This document shows, one piece after another, positions 55,203-63,752 of a stretch of 64,000 nt of DNA. This DNA comes from UBA3700 sp964478025 (GTDB lineage Bacteria > Bacillota > Clostridia > Christensenellales > UBA3700), in assembly GCA_964478025.1 (NCBI GenBank), contig CAYZGK010000004.1, forward strand, positions 1 through 64,000, written 5' to 3'. Position 1 is the stretch's first letter; each line of letters starts with the position of its first letter. The translations under genes and the position numbers were made by a program. The notes beneath the pieces are model-generated. The model was given only the letters and a program-made list of their open reading frames with translations, had not been told where the DNA came from and ran no database searches.

Positions 55203-55339
55203 TTGACTAATTAGCATTTATGTAATAAACTAAAGTTGCACAATAGGGAGATGCAATGCTTTAATTAGATTTAAAGTTAGTGATAGCTCTCATTTTGTAA
55301 ATGTCATTAATTGGAATCTGATTAAGGTTCCAATTTTTA
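55203..55339 (+). promoter_or_regulatory. Structured, possibly attenuated leader
   Basis: TTGACT (55203-55208), a 17-nt spacer and TAAACT (55226-55231) precede hairpins TTGCA/TGCAA (55236-55256) and CTTTAA/TTAAAG (55259-55276). A stem AATTGGAA/TTCCAATT (55309-55316, 55328-55335) with a T-run comes just before the GGAGG of the next gene. The last stem could instead simply terminate the ABC operon. Confidence 0.45.
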
Positions 55340-55354
55340 CTTTTGGAGGGCAAA

Positions 55355-56062
55355 ATGAAAGCTTTTAAAATTCTTGTTATTGTGATTTTTGTTACCATAA
55401 TAATTCTTGGTGGATTTGTCGCATATTTATTTTTAGTAGATAAAAAACTTCCTAACTCTTATTTAGAGTCTTATAAAAGCAGTATAAAAGGTATAGCGGA
55501 TGTAGAGTTTACACTTGATTATGTTTATGTAAATAATATGGAAGACTTTACTGTAACAAGAACTTTTGAAAAGCAAATGTACTATCCAATTGAAATGACT
55601 GAAAAAACTTCGTATAGTTTGACAAAAACAGGCAAAAATGAAAGTTTTTGTTTGGTATATGAAGAAAAAGGCGAGGATACAGTATATTTAATTAAGTTTT
55701 ATTCAAAAGATGGAAAGTATTACATATATGAAAATAAAGCAGAAAAAGAATATGGTTATGGTGTGTGGTCTGGAGCTATAGCTACATATACAAAGAAAGT
55801 TATGCCTTTTATAGATAGCGAAAATGGAGTAAAAATAAGAGGCGCACAGTATTTTGAAGAGAGTATGGAAAGCGTTCATCAAAAGGGCAAAAAATTAACA
55901 ATAAACGCAATACGTGAGAAAGACACTTATAGCGTTACTTATGATGCTTATTCAAAGAAAATATTAGATTATACGATTTCTGAAAAAGAGTATAGTGAGG
56001 GTAAACTAAATTATTTATATTTAGATTATTATGTGTTAAACTTAAGTTTGCAGGAATTGTAA
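55355..56062 (+). CDS. Membrane-anchored hypothetical protein
   Basis: 235 aa from the ATG at 55355 (GGAGGG site; a TTG at 55343 is on the ribosome site). One N-terminal helix (about 3-26) and a 200-residue outer domain with many Tyr, Lys and Glu and alternating beta strands. No family recognised. The next gene starts 5 nt on, so the two are probably one operon. Confidence 0.7.
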   Translation: MKAFKILVIVIFVTIIILGGFVAYLFLVDKKLPNSYLESYKSSIKGIADVEFTLDYVYVNNMEDFTVTRTFEKQMYYPIEMTEKTSYSLTKTGKNESFCLVYEEKGEDTVYLIKFYSKDGKYYIYENKAEKEYGYGVWSGAIATYTKKVMPFIDSENGVKIRGAQYFEESMESVHQKGKKLTINAIREKDTYSVTYDAYSKKILDYTISEKEYSEGKLNYLYLDYYVLNLSLQEL

Positions 56063-56067
56063 ACTAA

Positions 56068-57000
56068 GTGAAAAAAGAAGATATTAAATATTATTTTTTT
56101 AATCCACCATTATTTGTAGTGATAATTGTCTTTTTAGTGACAATAGCACTTGCTATAACATCAATAGTTTTTGTTGCAAACTCTGACAAATATAGTGGTG
56201 TTGTAACATATGTAGTTTTTGCATTTGCTGCTATTTTTTTAGCGTATTCAATATATTTATGCGTAAGAATTTTTCCACTTTTTAAAGCAAAAATAACAAA
56301 CTTATTTAAGCAAAGTGAAACGCTATCTGTACTTGTTAATAATTATAGCTATAGAACAATGATTGGTGCTATTTCTATGTTTGTTTTTAATATTCTATTC
56401 GTAGCATATAATGTTGCGCTTGCTATAATTTATAAAATTGGGTGGAATGGAGCATTAGGTGGATATTATCTTTTACTTTCATTATGTGGAGCACATAATT
56501 TACTTGGGTATAACAAATCAAAAAGCGTAGAAGATCCAGAACTTATAAAATTTAAAGCTTATAGAAACGATGGAGTAATACTTTTACTTGCAACTGTTAC
56601 TATCTCTGTTGTTATGGCTCTTGTAATTGGAACTGGGGCATCCTTTTCATCCCTTGGCCAAATATATGTTATAGCTAACGCATTATATGCATTTGTAAAA
56701 ATAGGATTTGCAATTGGCAATATGTTTGTTGCTTATAAGCAAAAAGATTTTTTAATTAAAGGTGTAAGGTATATAAACTTTGCTGTAGCTTTAGTTTCTA
56801 TATACGCACTTCAAACTTCAATGCTTCAACAATTTGAATCAAACAAAAATTTTTCAAATATTATAAATGGCGTTTTTGGACTAGTTGTATGTGTAATAAT
56901 TTTATCGCTTGCATTTTATATGATAATTACTGGTCAAAGGGAAATTATAAGATTCAAAGAAAACAGAAAAAATATAAATAATTCTTCATTTAATTTATAA
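56068..57000 (+). CDS. Polytopic membrane protein, unknown
   Basis: 310 aa from a GTG with no clear ribosome site, 5 nt after the previous stop, so probably coupled. Eight hydrophobic segments (about 14-35, 46-66, 96-118, 128-142, 170-190, 198-218, 233-250, 268-290). Short cytoplasmic ends with a basic Asn/Lys tail. No transporter family recognised. The frame continues open for 34 codons beyond the TAA (to 57105), noted under findings. Confidence 0.7.
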   Translation: MKKEDIKYYFFNPPLFVVIIVFLVTIALAITSIVFVANSDKYSGVVTYVVFAFAAIFLAYSIYLCVRIFPLFKAKITNLFKQSETLSVLVNNYSYRTMIGAISMFVFNILFVAYNVALAIIYKIGWNGALGGYYLLLSLCGAHNLLGYNKSKSVEDPELIKFKAYRNDGVILLLATVTISVVMALVIGTGASFSSLGQIYVIANALYAFVKIGFAIGNMFVAYKQKDFLIKGVRYINFAVALVSIYALQTSMLQQFESNKNFSNIINGVFGLVVCVIILSLAFYMIITGQREIIRFKENRKNINNSSFNL

Positions 57001-57155
57001 TCAAAAGACCAATGTAAGGAATTGAACTTACAAAATCATACAATGTTGGTTGAACTTGCAATAGATAGATTAAAGGAAAGTTATCAGGAAAAACATAAGA
57101 AATAAGACAAAACTTTTTTTACATAAATTGTTTATGTGTTTACACACGGTAGTGT

Positions 57156-57161
57156 TATAAT
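57156..57161 (+). promoter_or_regulatory. -10 element upstream of DUF6273 gene
   Basis: TATAAT, extended by TGT just upstream, 35 nt before the ATG at 57196. No matching -35 was found; an extended -10 may suffice. Confidence 0.5.
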
Positions 57162-57195
57162 ACTAACAAAAAAAATAAAAAAAGAGTTTTTTGTT

Positions 57196-58887
57196 ATGGA
57201 AGACGACAACAAAAATGTTGAAATTCAAGATGCTGTTGAAGAAACCACCGAAAAAGATGTAAAAAAAGAAAATGTCTTTTCAAAATAGCTTTCAGCCGCA
57301 GGTGCTTGGTTTACAAAGCTAGGCCAAAAGATTGTGAATTTATTCAATAAGCTTTCTGCTAAAATTGGTAAGAGAAATATGATTATCAGTTGTGCAGCAG
57401 TTGCAGTAGTACTTATTGCAGTAATTGTGACGGTTTCTGTAGTATGTGCTAATAATTCAAGTAGTAGTAAGAATGCTACTGCAGTTACTGTATCATATGA
57501 ATTAGAGGGCGGTACATCAGGCACTGGTGCTCTAGATACATATACAACTAAAAATGGAGATGTAGTTATTCCAAATCCTACAAAAACAGGTTATACATTC
57601 TTAGGTTGGACGACAAGTGAAAATTCTACTCCTAAAACAGATTATGTTATTGCTGCTGGTACAACTGGTGATTTGACATTAACTGCTAATTGGGAAGCTA
57701 ATGATTATACAATCAATATTAATGCTAATGGTTATACCCTTGTTGGAAATACAGGTAGCACATGTAGAGTATTTTATGATTCAGATTATACTTTCCCTAA
57801 AGTTTCAGTAACAGGTAATGCATATTTTAAGGGTTGGATGTACAATGGTGAATTAGTAACTGATGCTAATGGTTTTACTGATAAATGGAGCATTGCAGAA
57901 GATGTAACTCTTACTCCTAAAATCGTAAAGATATATGATTATACAGATACAACTCAAAAGAGTTTAACATTTGGTTCTTATCCACAAACAAAAGTTACAG
58001 ATACAACACTTTTATCTACTCTTAATGATAAAGCAGGTACATTACCTACAGCAGAAAATTTACAAAATTGGAAAGACTATGGATATTATAATTTCTGGAA
58101 AGTAGAAAGTTATATGTACTACATTGACATCGATTTAGACAAGGATGGTGAAAATGATTATAGAGGTGTATATTTTACTCACAAGAGATGTTGGGCAACA
58201 AATGAAGATGTAGTTGTAAATCCTCAATTAACTTACCACTCTTATGATGCAAATCAAGTTTATTGGTTTAAATATGAGCCTATTAAATGGACTATTTTAG
58301 AGACTAAAAATAACAAGATGATGATTATAAGTGATTTAATTCTTGATTCTCAAGATTTTAATCATATAAATTATACGTTAAACGATGATGAAGGTGAAAA
58401 TGAGACATGTACTGATTATCAAGGAAACTCAAAAACGGACATGGTTTATGCGGCCAATTACAAGTATTCTGCTGTAAGGTCTTGGTTGAATACTGCCTTT
58501 TATGAAACAGCATTCAAGTCGTATCAAAATGCAATTATAAATACTACAACAATAGATAATAGTGCAAGCTCAACTAGTGGTAAGGGTTCAAGGTATGTAT
58601 GTGAAGATACACAAGATAAAATGTTTTTACTTTCATATAGTGAGGCATCATATTTTACAGATAAGGCGTCTAGAGTGGTAGGATTTACCGATTATTCAAG
58701 AAGCCAAGGTTTGTTTGTGTGGCCAAATTCTCCTACAGTTGGTCAATATTGGCTTCGTTCTCCATATGATGATAATAAAGCTTGGCATGTTTCAGAAACT
58801 GGTGAAATCAGTGATAGTTTTGGTGATACAGTTAATACATATTATGGTATACGTGCAGTATGTTGGATTACTTCTTTTGAATCATAA
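57196..58887 (+). pseudogene. Surface protein with InlB_B-type and DUF6273-like domains, in-frame amber stop at codon 31
   Basis: An ATG at 57196 opens a frame that hits TAG at 57286-57288 (codon 31) and then runs uninterrupted to 58887. Read through, it has an acidic N-terminus, an amphipathic helix, a membrane helix (about 65-85), a Listeria-Bacteroides InlB_B-like repeat (TGYTFLGW, about 125-160) and a C-terminal DUF6273-like domain (LRSPYDDN, then YYGIRAVCWI). Without read-through a GTG at 57334 could start a 517-aa product that keeps the anchor and all outer domains. Choices are a recent nonsense mutation, amber read-through, or an alternative start. Confidence 0.7.
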
Positions 58888-58914
58888 AAATTAAAAAATC
58901 AAATTATTAATCAA

Positions 58915-58946
58915 GAAAGAGTTTGGCATTGCTAGACTCTTTCTTT
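58915..58946 (+). terminator. Rho-independent terminator
   Basis: A 13-bp stem with two wobbles, GAAAGAGTTTGGC (58915-58927) with GCTAGACTCTTTC (58931-58943), is followed by TTT. Confidence 0.75.
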
Positions 58947-59015
58947 GTAATTTAGCGGACTTAACTTGTGTATTCAACTTTAGTTATAAAAAATTAAAGA
59001 ATGCAAAATAGATAG

Positions 59016-59044
59016 TTGCTAAAAATTAGCCTTATTATTATAAT
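59016..59044 (+). promoter_or_regulatory. asnA promoter
   Basis: TTGCTA (59016-59021), a 17-nt spacer and TATAAT (59039-59044), 31 nt before the ATG. Confidence 0.8.
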
Positions 59045-59075
59045 AATTAAGTTAAAGAAAAAGAGAGGGTGTTTT

Positions 59076-60083
59076 ATGGCACTAATTATACCAAAGGATT
59101 ATAAGAATGTTCTTTCAGTTAGAGAGACAGAAAGAGCAATAAAAACAGCAAGAACAATTTTTCAAAATGAATTATGTGAAAAATTAAATCTAGAAAGAGT
59201 AACAGCTCCAATGTTTGTAATGGCTGGAACTGGTATTAATGATGACTTAAATGGAACTGAAAGAGCAGTTTCTTTTGATATACTTCATTATAAAGGAGTA
59301 GAAGGTCAAGTTGTTCATTCTCTTGCAAAATGGAAGAGAATTGCACTTGCAAAATATGGCTTTAATGTAGGTGAAGGTATTTATACAAATATGAATGGTA
59401 TTCGTCGTGATGAAGAGATGGATAACATTCACTCAATTTATGTTGATCAATGGGATTGGGAAAAAGTTATTTCTAAAGAACAAAGAAATATGGAATATCT
59501 TAAAAAGACAGTTCAAGATATAGTAAATGCAATTGCTGATGCAAAAGAAGCCATTACAAAATTATATCCTCAACTTAACAAAAAGATATGTAGAGATGTA
59601 ACTTTTATTACAGCTCAAGAACTTGAAGATTTATATCCAAATTGTTCTCCAAAAGAAAGAGAATATAAATTTGTAAAGAAACATAAGACAATTTTTATTA
59701 TGCAAATTGGTGATGTATTAAAATCAGGAGAAAAGCATGATGGAAGAGCTCCAGATTATGATGACTGGAAATTAAATGGCGATATCATTATGTATAATGA
59801 AATTCTAGATATTGCTTTTGAAGTATCTTCTATGGGTATAAGAGTTGACGAAAAAGCACTTCGTGAACAACTAGCAAAATCTGAACATGAAGAAAGATTA
59901 GTATTACCTTTCCATAAAATGCTTTTAAATGGTGAATTACCATTAAGTATTGGTGGTGGTATTGGTCAATCAAGAATGTGTATGTTGCTTTTAGAAAAAG
60001 CCCACATTGGTGAAGTTCATACTTCAATTTGGCCAGAAGATATGATTAAAAAGTGTAAAGAAGCTGGAATAGAAATTCTTTAA
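59076..60083 (+). CDS. asnA: Aspartate-ammonia ligase (asparagine synthetase A)
   Basis: 335 aa from the ATG at 59076 with GAGAGGG upstream. A start at 59016 would lie on the -35 box and is rejected. Class II tRNA-synthetase-like enzyme making Asn from Asp, ammonia and ATP. Motifs include ETERAIKT, RVTAPMFV, VHSLAKWKR, IYVDQWDWE and the C-terminal GGGIGQSRMCML. Length is normal for AsnA. Regulation by asparagine is not visible; no T-box was found. Confidence 0.95.
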   Translation: MALIIPKDYKNVLSVRETERAIKTARTIFQNELCEKLNLERVTAPMFVMAGTGINDDLNGTERAVSFDILHYKGVEGQVVHSLAKWKRIALAKYGFNVGEGIYTNMNGIRRDEEMDNIHSIYVDQWDWEKVISKEQRNMEYLKKTVQDIVNAIADAKEAITKLYPQLNKKICRDVTFITAQELEDLYPNCSPKEREYKFVKKHKTIFIMQIGDVLKSGEKHDGRAPDYDDWKLNGDIIMYNEILDIAFEVSSMGIRVDEKALREQLAKSEHEERLVLPFHKMLLNGELPLSIGGGIGQSRMCMLLLEKAHIGEVHTSIWPEDMIKKCKEAGIEIL

Positions 60084-60097
60084 TTAAAAGGAGAATC

Positions 60098-61468
60098 ATG
60101 GAAACCTATAAGAAATTTTTAAGGGAAAATATGCCTAAAATCAAAAAGCTAACAAAGATCACTGAAAAATGTGATAAAATCTCTGCTGACTTATTTGAAA
60201 AGCATAAAGTTTTCAGAGGACTTAGAGATAATCAAGGACGTGGAGTTGTAACAGGTCTTACTGAAATTTCCGAAATTAATGCTTTTAGGTATACAGAAGA
60301 TGGACAAAGAATCCCAATTGAAGGAGAGTGTTTCTTTAGAGGAATACCAATTCAACAATTAATCAATGGTGGTTCATATGATGGAAGATTTGGTTTTGAA
60401 GAAACAGCATACCTTTTACTTTGTGGTAAACTTCCAAATAAAGAAGAATTAGACGATTTTATATATCTTTTAAGTGGTCTTAGACAATTGCCAGATACTT
60501 TCTTAAGAGACGTAATTTTAAAGGCTGTATCAGAAAATATTATGAACGCTATGGCAAAGTGTGTACTATCACTATATTCGTATGATGATAAAGCAGATGA
60601 TTTGTCTATAGAAAATGTTTTCATGCAATGTTTAAAATTGATTGCATGCTTCCCAATGCTTGCTGTTCATAGTTTTGAAGCTCACAAATATTATCATCAA
60701 GGAAAGAACTTAAAAATAAGAATTCCAAAGCCTTATTTATCTACTGCTGAAAATATTCTTTATATGTTAAGAGGTACTGGTAAATATACACAAGAAGAAG
60801 CAAGACTACTAGATGTATGTTTAATACTTCACGCTGAGCATGGTGGTGGTAATAACTCAACATTTACAACAAGAGTTGTAACATCATCAGGAACAGACAC
60901 ATATTCAGCAATTGCAGCGGCTTTAGGTTCATTAAAGGGTCCTAAACATGGTGGCGCAAATATTAAAGTTGTACAAATGATGGAAGATATAAAGGCTCAT
61001 GTAAAGGATTATTCTGATGAAGAAGTAAAAGGTTACTTAAAGAAAATCTTAGATGGTGAAGCATTTGATAAACAAGGTTTGATTTATGGTATGGGCCATG
61101 CAATTTATTCATTATCTGATCCTCGTGCAAATGTTTTACAAGGATTATTATTTGATGAGAATTTACACTTTGAACATACTGAAGATTTTGAACTTTATAA
61201 ACAAGTTTATAAATTAGGTCCACAAGTTATAGCTGAGAATAAAAAGTTATTTAAAGGCGTTGCAGTTAATATTGATTTCTATACAGGATATATCTACAAA
61301 ATGTTGCATATATCTCAAGAATTGTTTACTCCAATTTTTGCTATAGCAAGAATAGCAGGATGGTCAGCTCATAGAATAGAGGAACTTATAAATCAAGGAA
61401 AGATTATTCGTCCAGCATATGTAGCCGTTGGAGAAAGACAAGAGTACGTTCCACTTCAAGATAGATAA
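60098..61468 (+). CDS. gltA: Citrate synthase
   Basis: 456 aa. Condenses acetyl-CoA with oxaloacetate. Catalytic His and substrate-site segments are LHAEHGGGNNSTFTTR (about 245-260), GSLKGPKHGGAN and IYGMGHAIYSLSDPR. The family is clear; 2-methylcitrate synthase activity cannot be excluded by eye. It is cotranscribed with asnA (15-nt gap, AAGGAG). Pairing Asn synthesis, citrate synthase and nearby glutamate dehydrogenase suggests a local nitrogen/2-oxoglutarate theme. Confidence 0.92.
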   Translation: METYKKFLRENMPKIKKLTKITEKCDKISADLFEKHKVFRGLRDNQGRGVVTGLTEISEINAFRYTEDGQRIPIEGECFFRGIPIQQLINGGSYDGRFGFEETAYLLLCGKLPNKEELDDFIYLLSGLRQLPDTFLRDVILKAVSENIMNAMAKCVLSLYSYDDKADDLSIENVFMQCLKLIACFPMLAVHSFEAHKYYHQGKNLKIRIPKPYLSTAENILYMLRGTGKYTQEEARLLDVCLILHAEHGGGNNSTFTTRVVTSSGTDTYSAIAAALGSLKGPKHGGANIKVVQMMEDIKAHVKDYSDEEVKGYLKKILDGEAFDKQGLIYGMGHAIYSLSDPRANVLQGLLFDENLHFEHTEDFELYKQVYKLGPQVIAENKKLFKGVAVNIDFYTGYIYKMLHISQELFTPIFAIARIAGWSAHRIEELINQGKIIRPAYVAVGERQEYVPLQDR

Positions 61469-61486
61469 AAATAAGATTAATAAATA

Positions 61487-61513
61487 TGACTAGGGAAACC
61501 TAGTCAATTTTTT
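61487..61513 (+). terminator. Rho-independent terminator
   Basis: TGACTAGG (61487-61494) pairs with CCTAGTCA (61499-61506) around a GAAA tetraloop. AATTTTTT follows. Confidence 0.9.
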
Positions 61514-61573
61514 ACTTTGTAAAAATAAAGAAAAATTATAAACTTAGATATTTTTTTTATTAAACACATCTTG

Positions 61574-61609
61574 TATAATACATAAAACACCTAACTGAGT
61601 TATCAGTTA
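61574..61609 (+). promoter_or_regulatory. Rubrerythrin -10 with downstream dyad
   Basis: TATAAT at 61574-61579 lacks a good -35. A perfect dyad TAACTGA-GTTA-TCAGTTA (61592-61609) lies just after the predicted start, where a redox or peroxide regulator could bind. It is not the PerR consensus. Confidence 0.5.
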
Positions 61610-61635
61610 AATTTAAGTGTATATATGAGGTAAGT

Positions 61636-62175
61636 ATGGAGAACAAGTACAAAGGAACACAAACAGAAAAGAATCTTGAAGCTGCTTTTGCTGGGGAATC
61701 ACAAGCTAGAAATAAATACACCTATTTTGCATCTGTAGCTAAAAAAGAGGGTTATGAACAAATTGCAGCTTTATTTTTAAAAACTGCTGAAAACGAAAAG
61801 GAACATGCAAAGCTTTGGTTTAAAGAATTAAAAGGCATAGGAAACACATCTGAAAACTTAAGTGCTGCCGCTGATGGTGAAAATTATGAGTGGACTGATA
61901 TGTATGAAAACTTTGCAAAAACAGCAGAAGAGGAAGGCTTTACAGAACTTGCGGCAAGATTTAGAGCAGTAGGTGCTATTGAAAAAGAACATGAGGAAAG
62001 ATATAGAGCACTACTTCAAAATGTTGAATCTGCTAAAGTTTTTGAAAAAAGTGAAATTAAGGTATGGGAGTGTAGAAATTGCGGACATGTTGTCGTTGGT
62101 AAAAAAGCACCGGAGGTTTGTCCGGTTTGCAATCACCCACAAAGTTTCTTTGAGATAAAAGAAAACAATTATTGA
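61636..62175 (+). CDS. rbr: Rubrerythrin
   Basis: 179 aa, standard length. The N-terminal ferritin-like diiron domain has EAAFAGESQARNKY and ENEKEHAKLW, plus EEEGF and IEKEHEERY, supplying the Glu/His ligands. The C-terminal rubredoxin-like domain has CRNCGH and CPVCNH. It reduces hydrogen peroxide in anaerobes using reduced rubredoxin-type donors. GAGGTAAG ribosome site; own promoter and terminator. Confidence 0.95.
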   Translation: MENKYKGTQTEKNLEAAFAGESQARNKYTYFASVAKKEGYEQIAALFLKTAENEKEHAKLWFKELKGIGNTSENLSAAADGENYEWTDMYENFAKTAEEEGFTELAARFRAVGAIEKEHEERYRALLQNVESAKVFEKSEIKVWECRNCGHVVVGKKAPEVCPVCNHPQSFFEIKENNY

Positions 62176-62200
62176 TTTTTTATCATGAAAATTTAAAAAG

Positions 62201-62224
62201 ACATCCAAAAAGGGTGTTTTTTTT
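62201..62224 (+). terminator. Rho-independent terminator
   Basis: ACATCC (62201-62206) pairs with GGGTGT (62212-62217) with one wobble, followed by a T8 run. Confidence 0.85.
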
Positions 62225-62233
62225 GTAGTTTAT

Positions 62234-62257
62234 CAACACTGTGACACACAAGTGTTG
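62234..62257. promoter_or_regulatory. Inverted repeat upstream of gdhA
   Basis: CAACACT-N10-AGTGTTG, a perfect 7-bp dyad 52 nt upstream of the gdhA -10. A candidate activator or repressor site. It is not a Rex or PerR consensus. Confidence 0.4.
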
Positions 62258-62308
62258 CATTAACAAAAATATATAAAAATCAAGTCTTTTTTTTAAAAAT
62301 TTACATAG

Positions 62309-62314
62309 TATAAT
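62309..62314 (+). promoter_or_regulatory. gdhA -10 element
   Basis: TATAAT 45 nt upstream of the start. The -35 region is only a T-run, consistent with dependence on an activator. Confidence 0.55.
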
Positions 62315-62359
62315 AAATTTTAGTGATAAGGTTATTTTATGATAAGGAGGGAAAATAAA

Positions 62360-63613
62360 ATGGCTTATGATGCATATGAGAATTTCTTATCTGTTGTAGA
62401 TAAGGCTGCAAAAGCTGTTGGAATGGATGAACAGGATTATATATCCATAAAATATCCAGAACGAGAGCTTAAAGTATCACTTCCAGTTAGAATGGATGAT
62501 GGTAAGATTAAGGTGTTTGAAGGATATCGTGTACAACATTGTTCTTCAAGGGGCCCATGTAAGGGAGGTATTAGATATCACCAAGACTCGGATATTACAG
62601 AAGTTAGAGCACTTGCTGCATGGATGAGTTTTAAGTGTGCTGTTGTTAATATTCCTTATGGTGGTGCAAAGGGTGCAATTAAAGTTGATCCATCAACTTT
62701 ATCTAAAGGTGAACTTGAAAGATTAACAAGAAGATACACAGCTTCAATTTTGCCAATAATTGGACCACAAAAAGATATTCCTGCGCCAGATGTTAACACA
62801 AATGCTCAAATAATGGACTGGGTAATGGATACTTATTCAATGATGAGTGGTTATACAATTCCAGGTGTTGTTACAGGTAAAGATTTAGCCGTAGGTGGCT
62901 CAATTGGTCGTCCTGAGGCAACGGGCCGTGGTGTTATGATTATAACGCTTCAACTTTTAAAGAAATTAGGTATTGATCCAAATAATATTTCAATTGCAAT
63001 TCAAGGTATGGGAAATGTTGGTGCAACAGCAGCAAAACTTCTATATGAACAAGGTTGTAAGATTGTAGCAGTATCAGATGTTTCTGGTGGTATTAGAAAT
63101 GAAAACGGATTAAATATTAAAGAAGTTTTAGCATTTATTGGAAATAAGCAAAGATTCTTAAAAGATTATGTTGCACAAGGTGTTGAGCATATAGATAATC
63201 AACAATTATTGACAACAAAATGTGATTTATTAATTCCAGCAGCTATGGAAAATCAAATTACAGTAGATAATGCTGATAAATTACAATGTAAGTATATTGT
63301 AGAAGCCGCTAATGGTCCTACAACAAAAGATGCTGATGAAATTTTGGATAAGAGAGGAATAATCTTAGTCCCAGATATTTTAGCAAACGCTGGTGGTGTT
63401 ACTGTTTCATACTTTGAATGGGTACAAAATATTCAATCACTAGCTTGGGATTTAGATGATGTTAATTCTATGCTTGAAAAAATTATGATTAAAGCTTGGA
63501 ATGAATTAGATAAGAGAGCAACAGATGCTAAGTTAACATATAGATTAGCAGCATATGTTGTAGCTATTGAGAGAATTTCAAAAGCTAAGAAATTAAGAGG
63601 AATTTTCCCTTGA
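62360..63613 (+). CDS. gdhA: Glutamate dehydrogenase
   Basis: 417 aa from the ATG at 62360 (AAGGAGGG site; the upstream start at 62339 is part of the leader). Interconverts glutamate with 2-oxoglutarate and ammonia. The dinucleotide-linked Lys is in NIPYGGAKGAIK, the substrate-site segment is GGIRYHQDSD, and the Rossmann motif is GMGNVG (about 217-222). The length and the PDVNTNAQIMDW segment match clostridial Glu/Leu/Phe/Val dehydrogenases, most likely NAD-linked. Confidence 0.94.
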   Translation: MAYDAYENFLSVVDKAAKAVGMDEQDYISIKYPERELKVSLPVRMDDGKIKVFEGYRVQHCSSRGPCKGGIRYHQDSDITEVRALAAWMSFKCAVVNIPYGGAKGAIKVDPSTLSKGELERLTRRYTASILPIIGPQKDIPAPDVNTNAQIMDWVMDTYSMMSGYTIPGVVTGKDLAVGGSIGRPEATGRGVMIITLQLLKKLGIDPNNISIAIQGMGNVGATAAKLLYEQGCKIVAVSDVSGGIRNENGLNIKEVLAFIGNKQRFLKDYVAQGVEHIDNQQLLTTKCDLLIPAAMENQITVDNADKLQCKYIVEAANGPTTKDADEILDKRGIILVPDILANAGGVTVSYFEWVQNIQSLAWDLDDVNSMLEKIMIKAWNELDKRATDAKLTYRLAAYVVAIERISKAKKLRGIFP

Positions 63614-63636
63614 TTTAGTTAAGTAAAACACACTTA

Positions 63637-63672
63637 GGCAAGTACTTATAAAATGGTACTTGCCATTTTTTT
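63637..63672 (+). terminator. Rho-independent terminator
   Basis: GGCAAGTAC (63637-63645) pairs perfectly with GTACTTGCC (63656-63664), followed by ATTTTTTTT. Confidence 0.9.
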
Positions 63673-63683
63673 TATGAAAGGAC

Positions 63684-63712
63684 TTGAAAAAATATTTTTT
63701 TTCGGCTATTAT
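63684..63712 (+). promoter_or_regulatory. Promoter of the last, partial gene
   Basis: TTGAAA (63684-63689), a 17-nt spacer and TATTAT (63707-63712). Confidence 0.6.
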
Positions 63713-63752
63713 AACATTGAATATTAAAATAGTCGAAAATTTAGAGGTAGAT

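Noticed and set aside
57286..57288. Amber-recoded genetic code
   Set aside because: Other genes such as RNase J end with TAG (6772-6774) at the expected length, so TAG is a normal stop here.
58948..59075. T-box leader upstream of asnA
   Set aside because: No T-box sequence, specifier loop or terminator; only a plain promoter and short leader.
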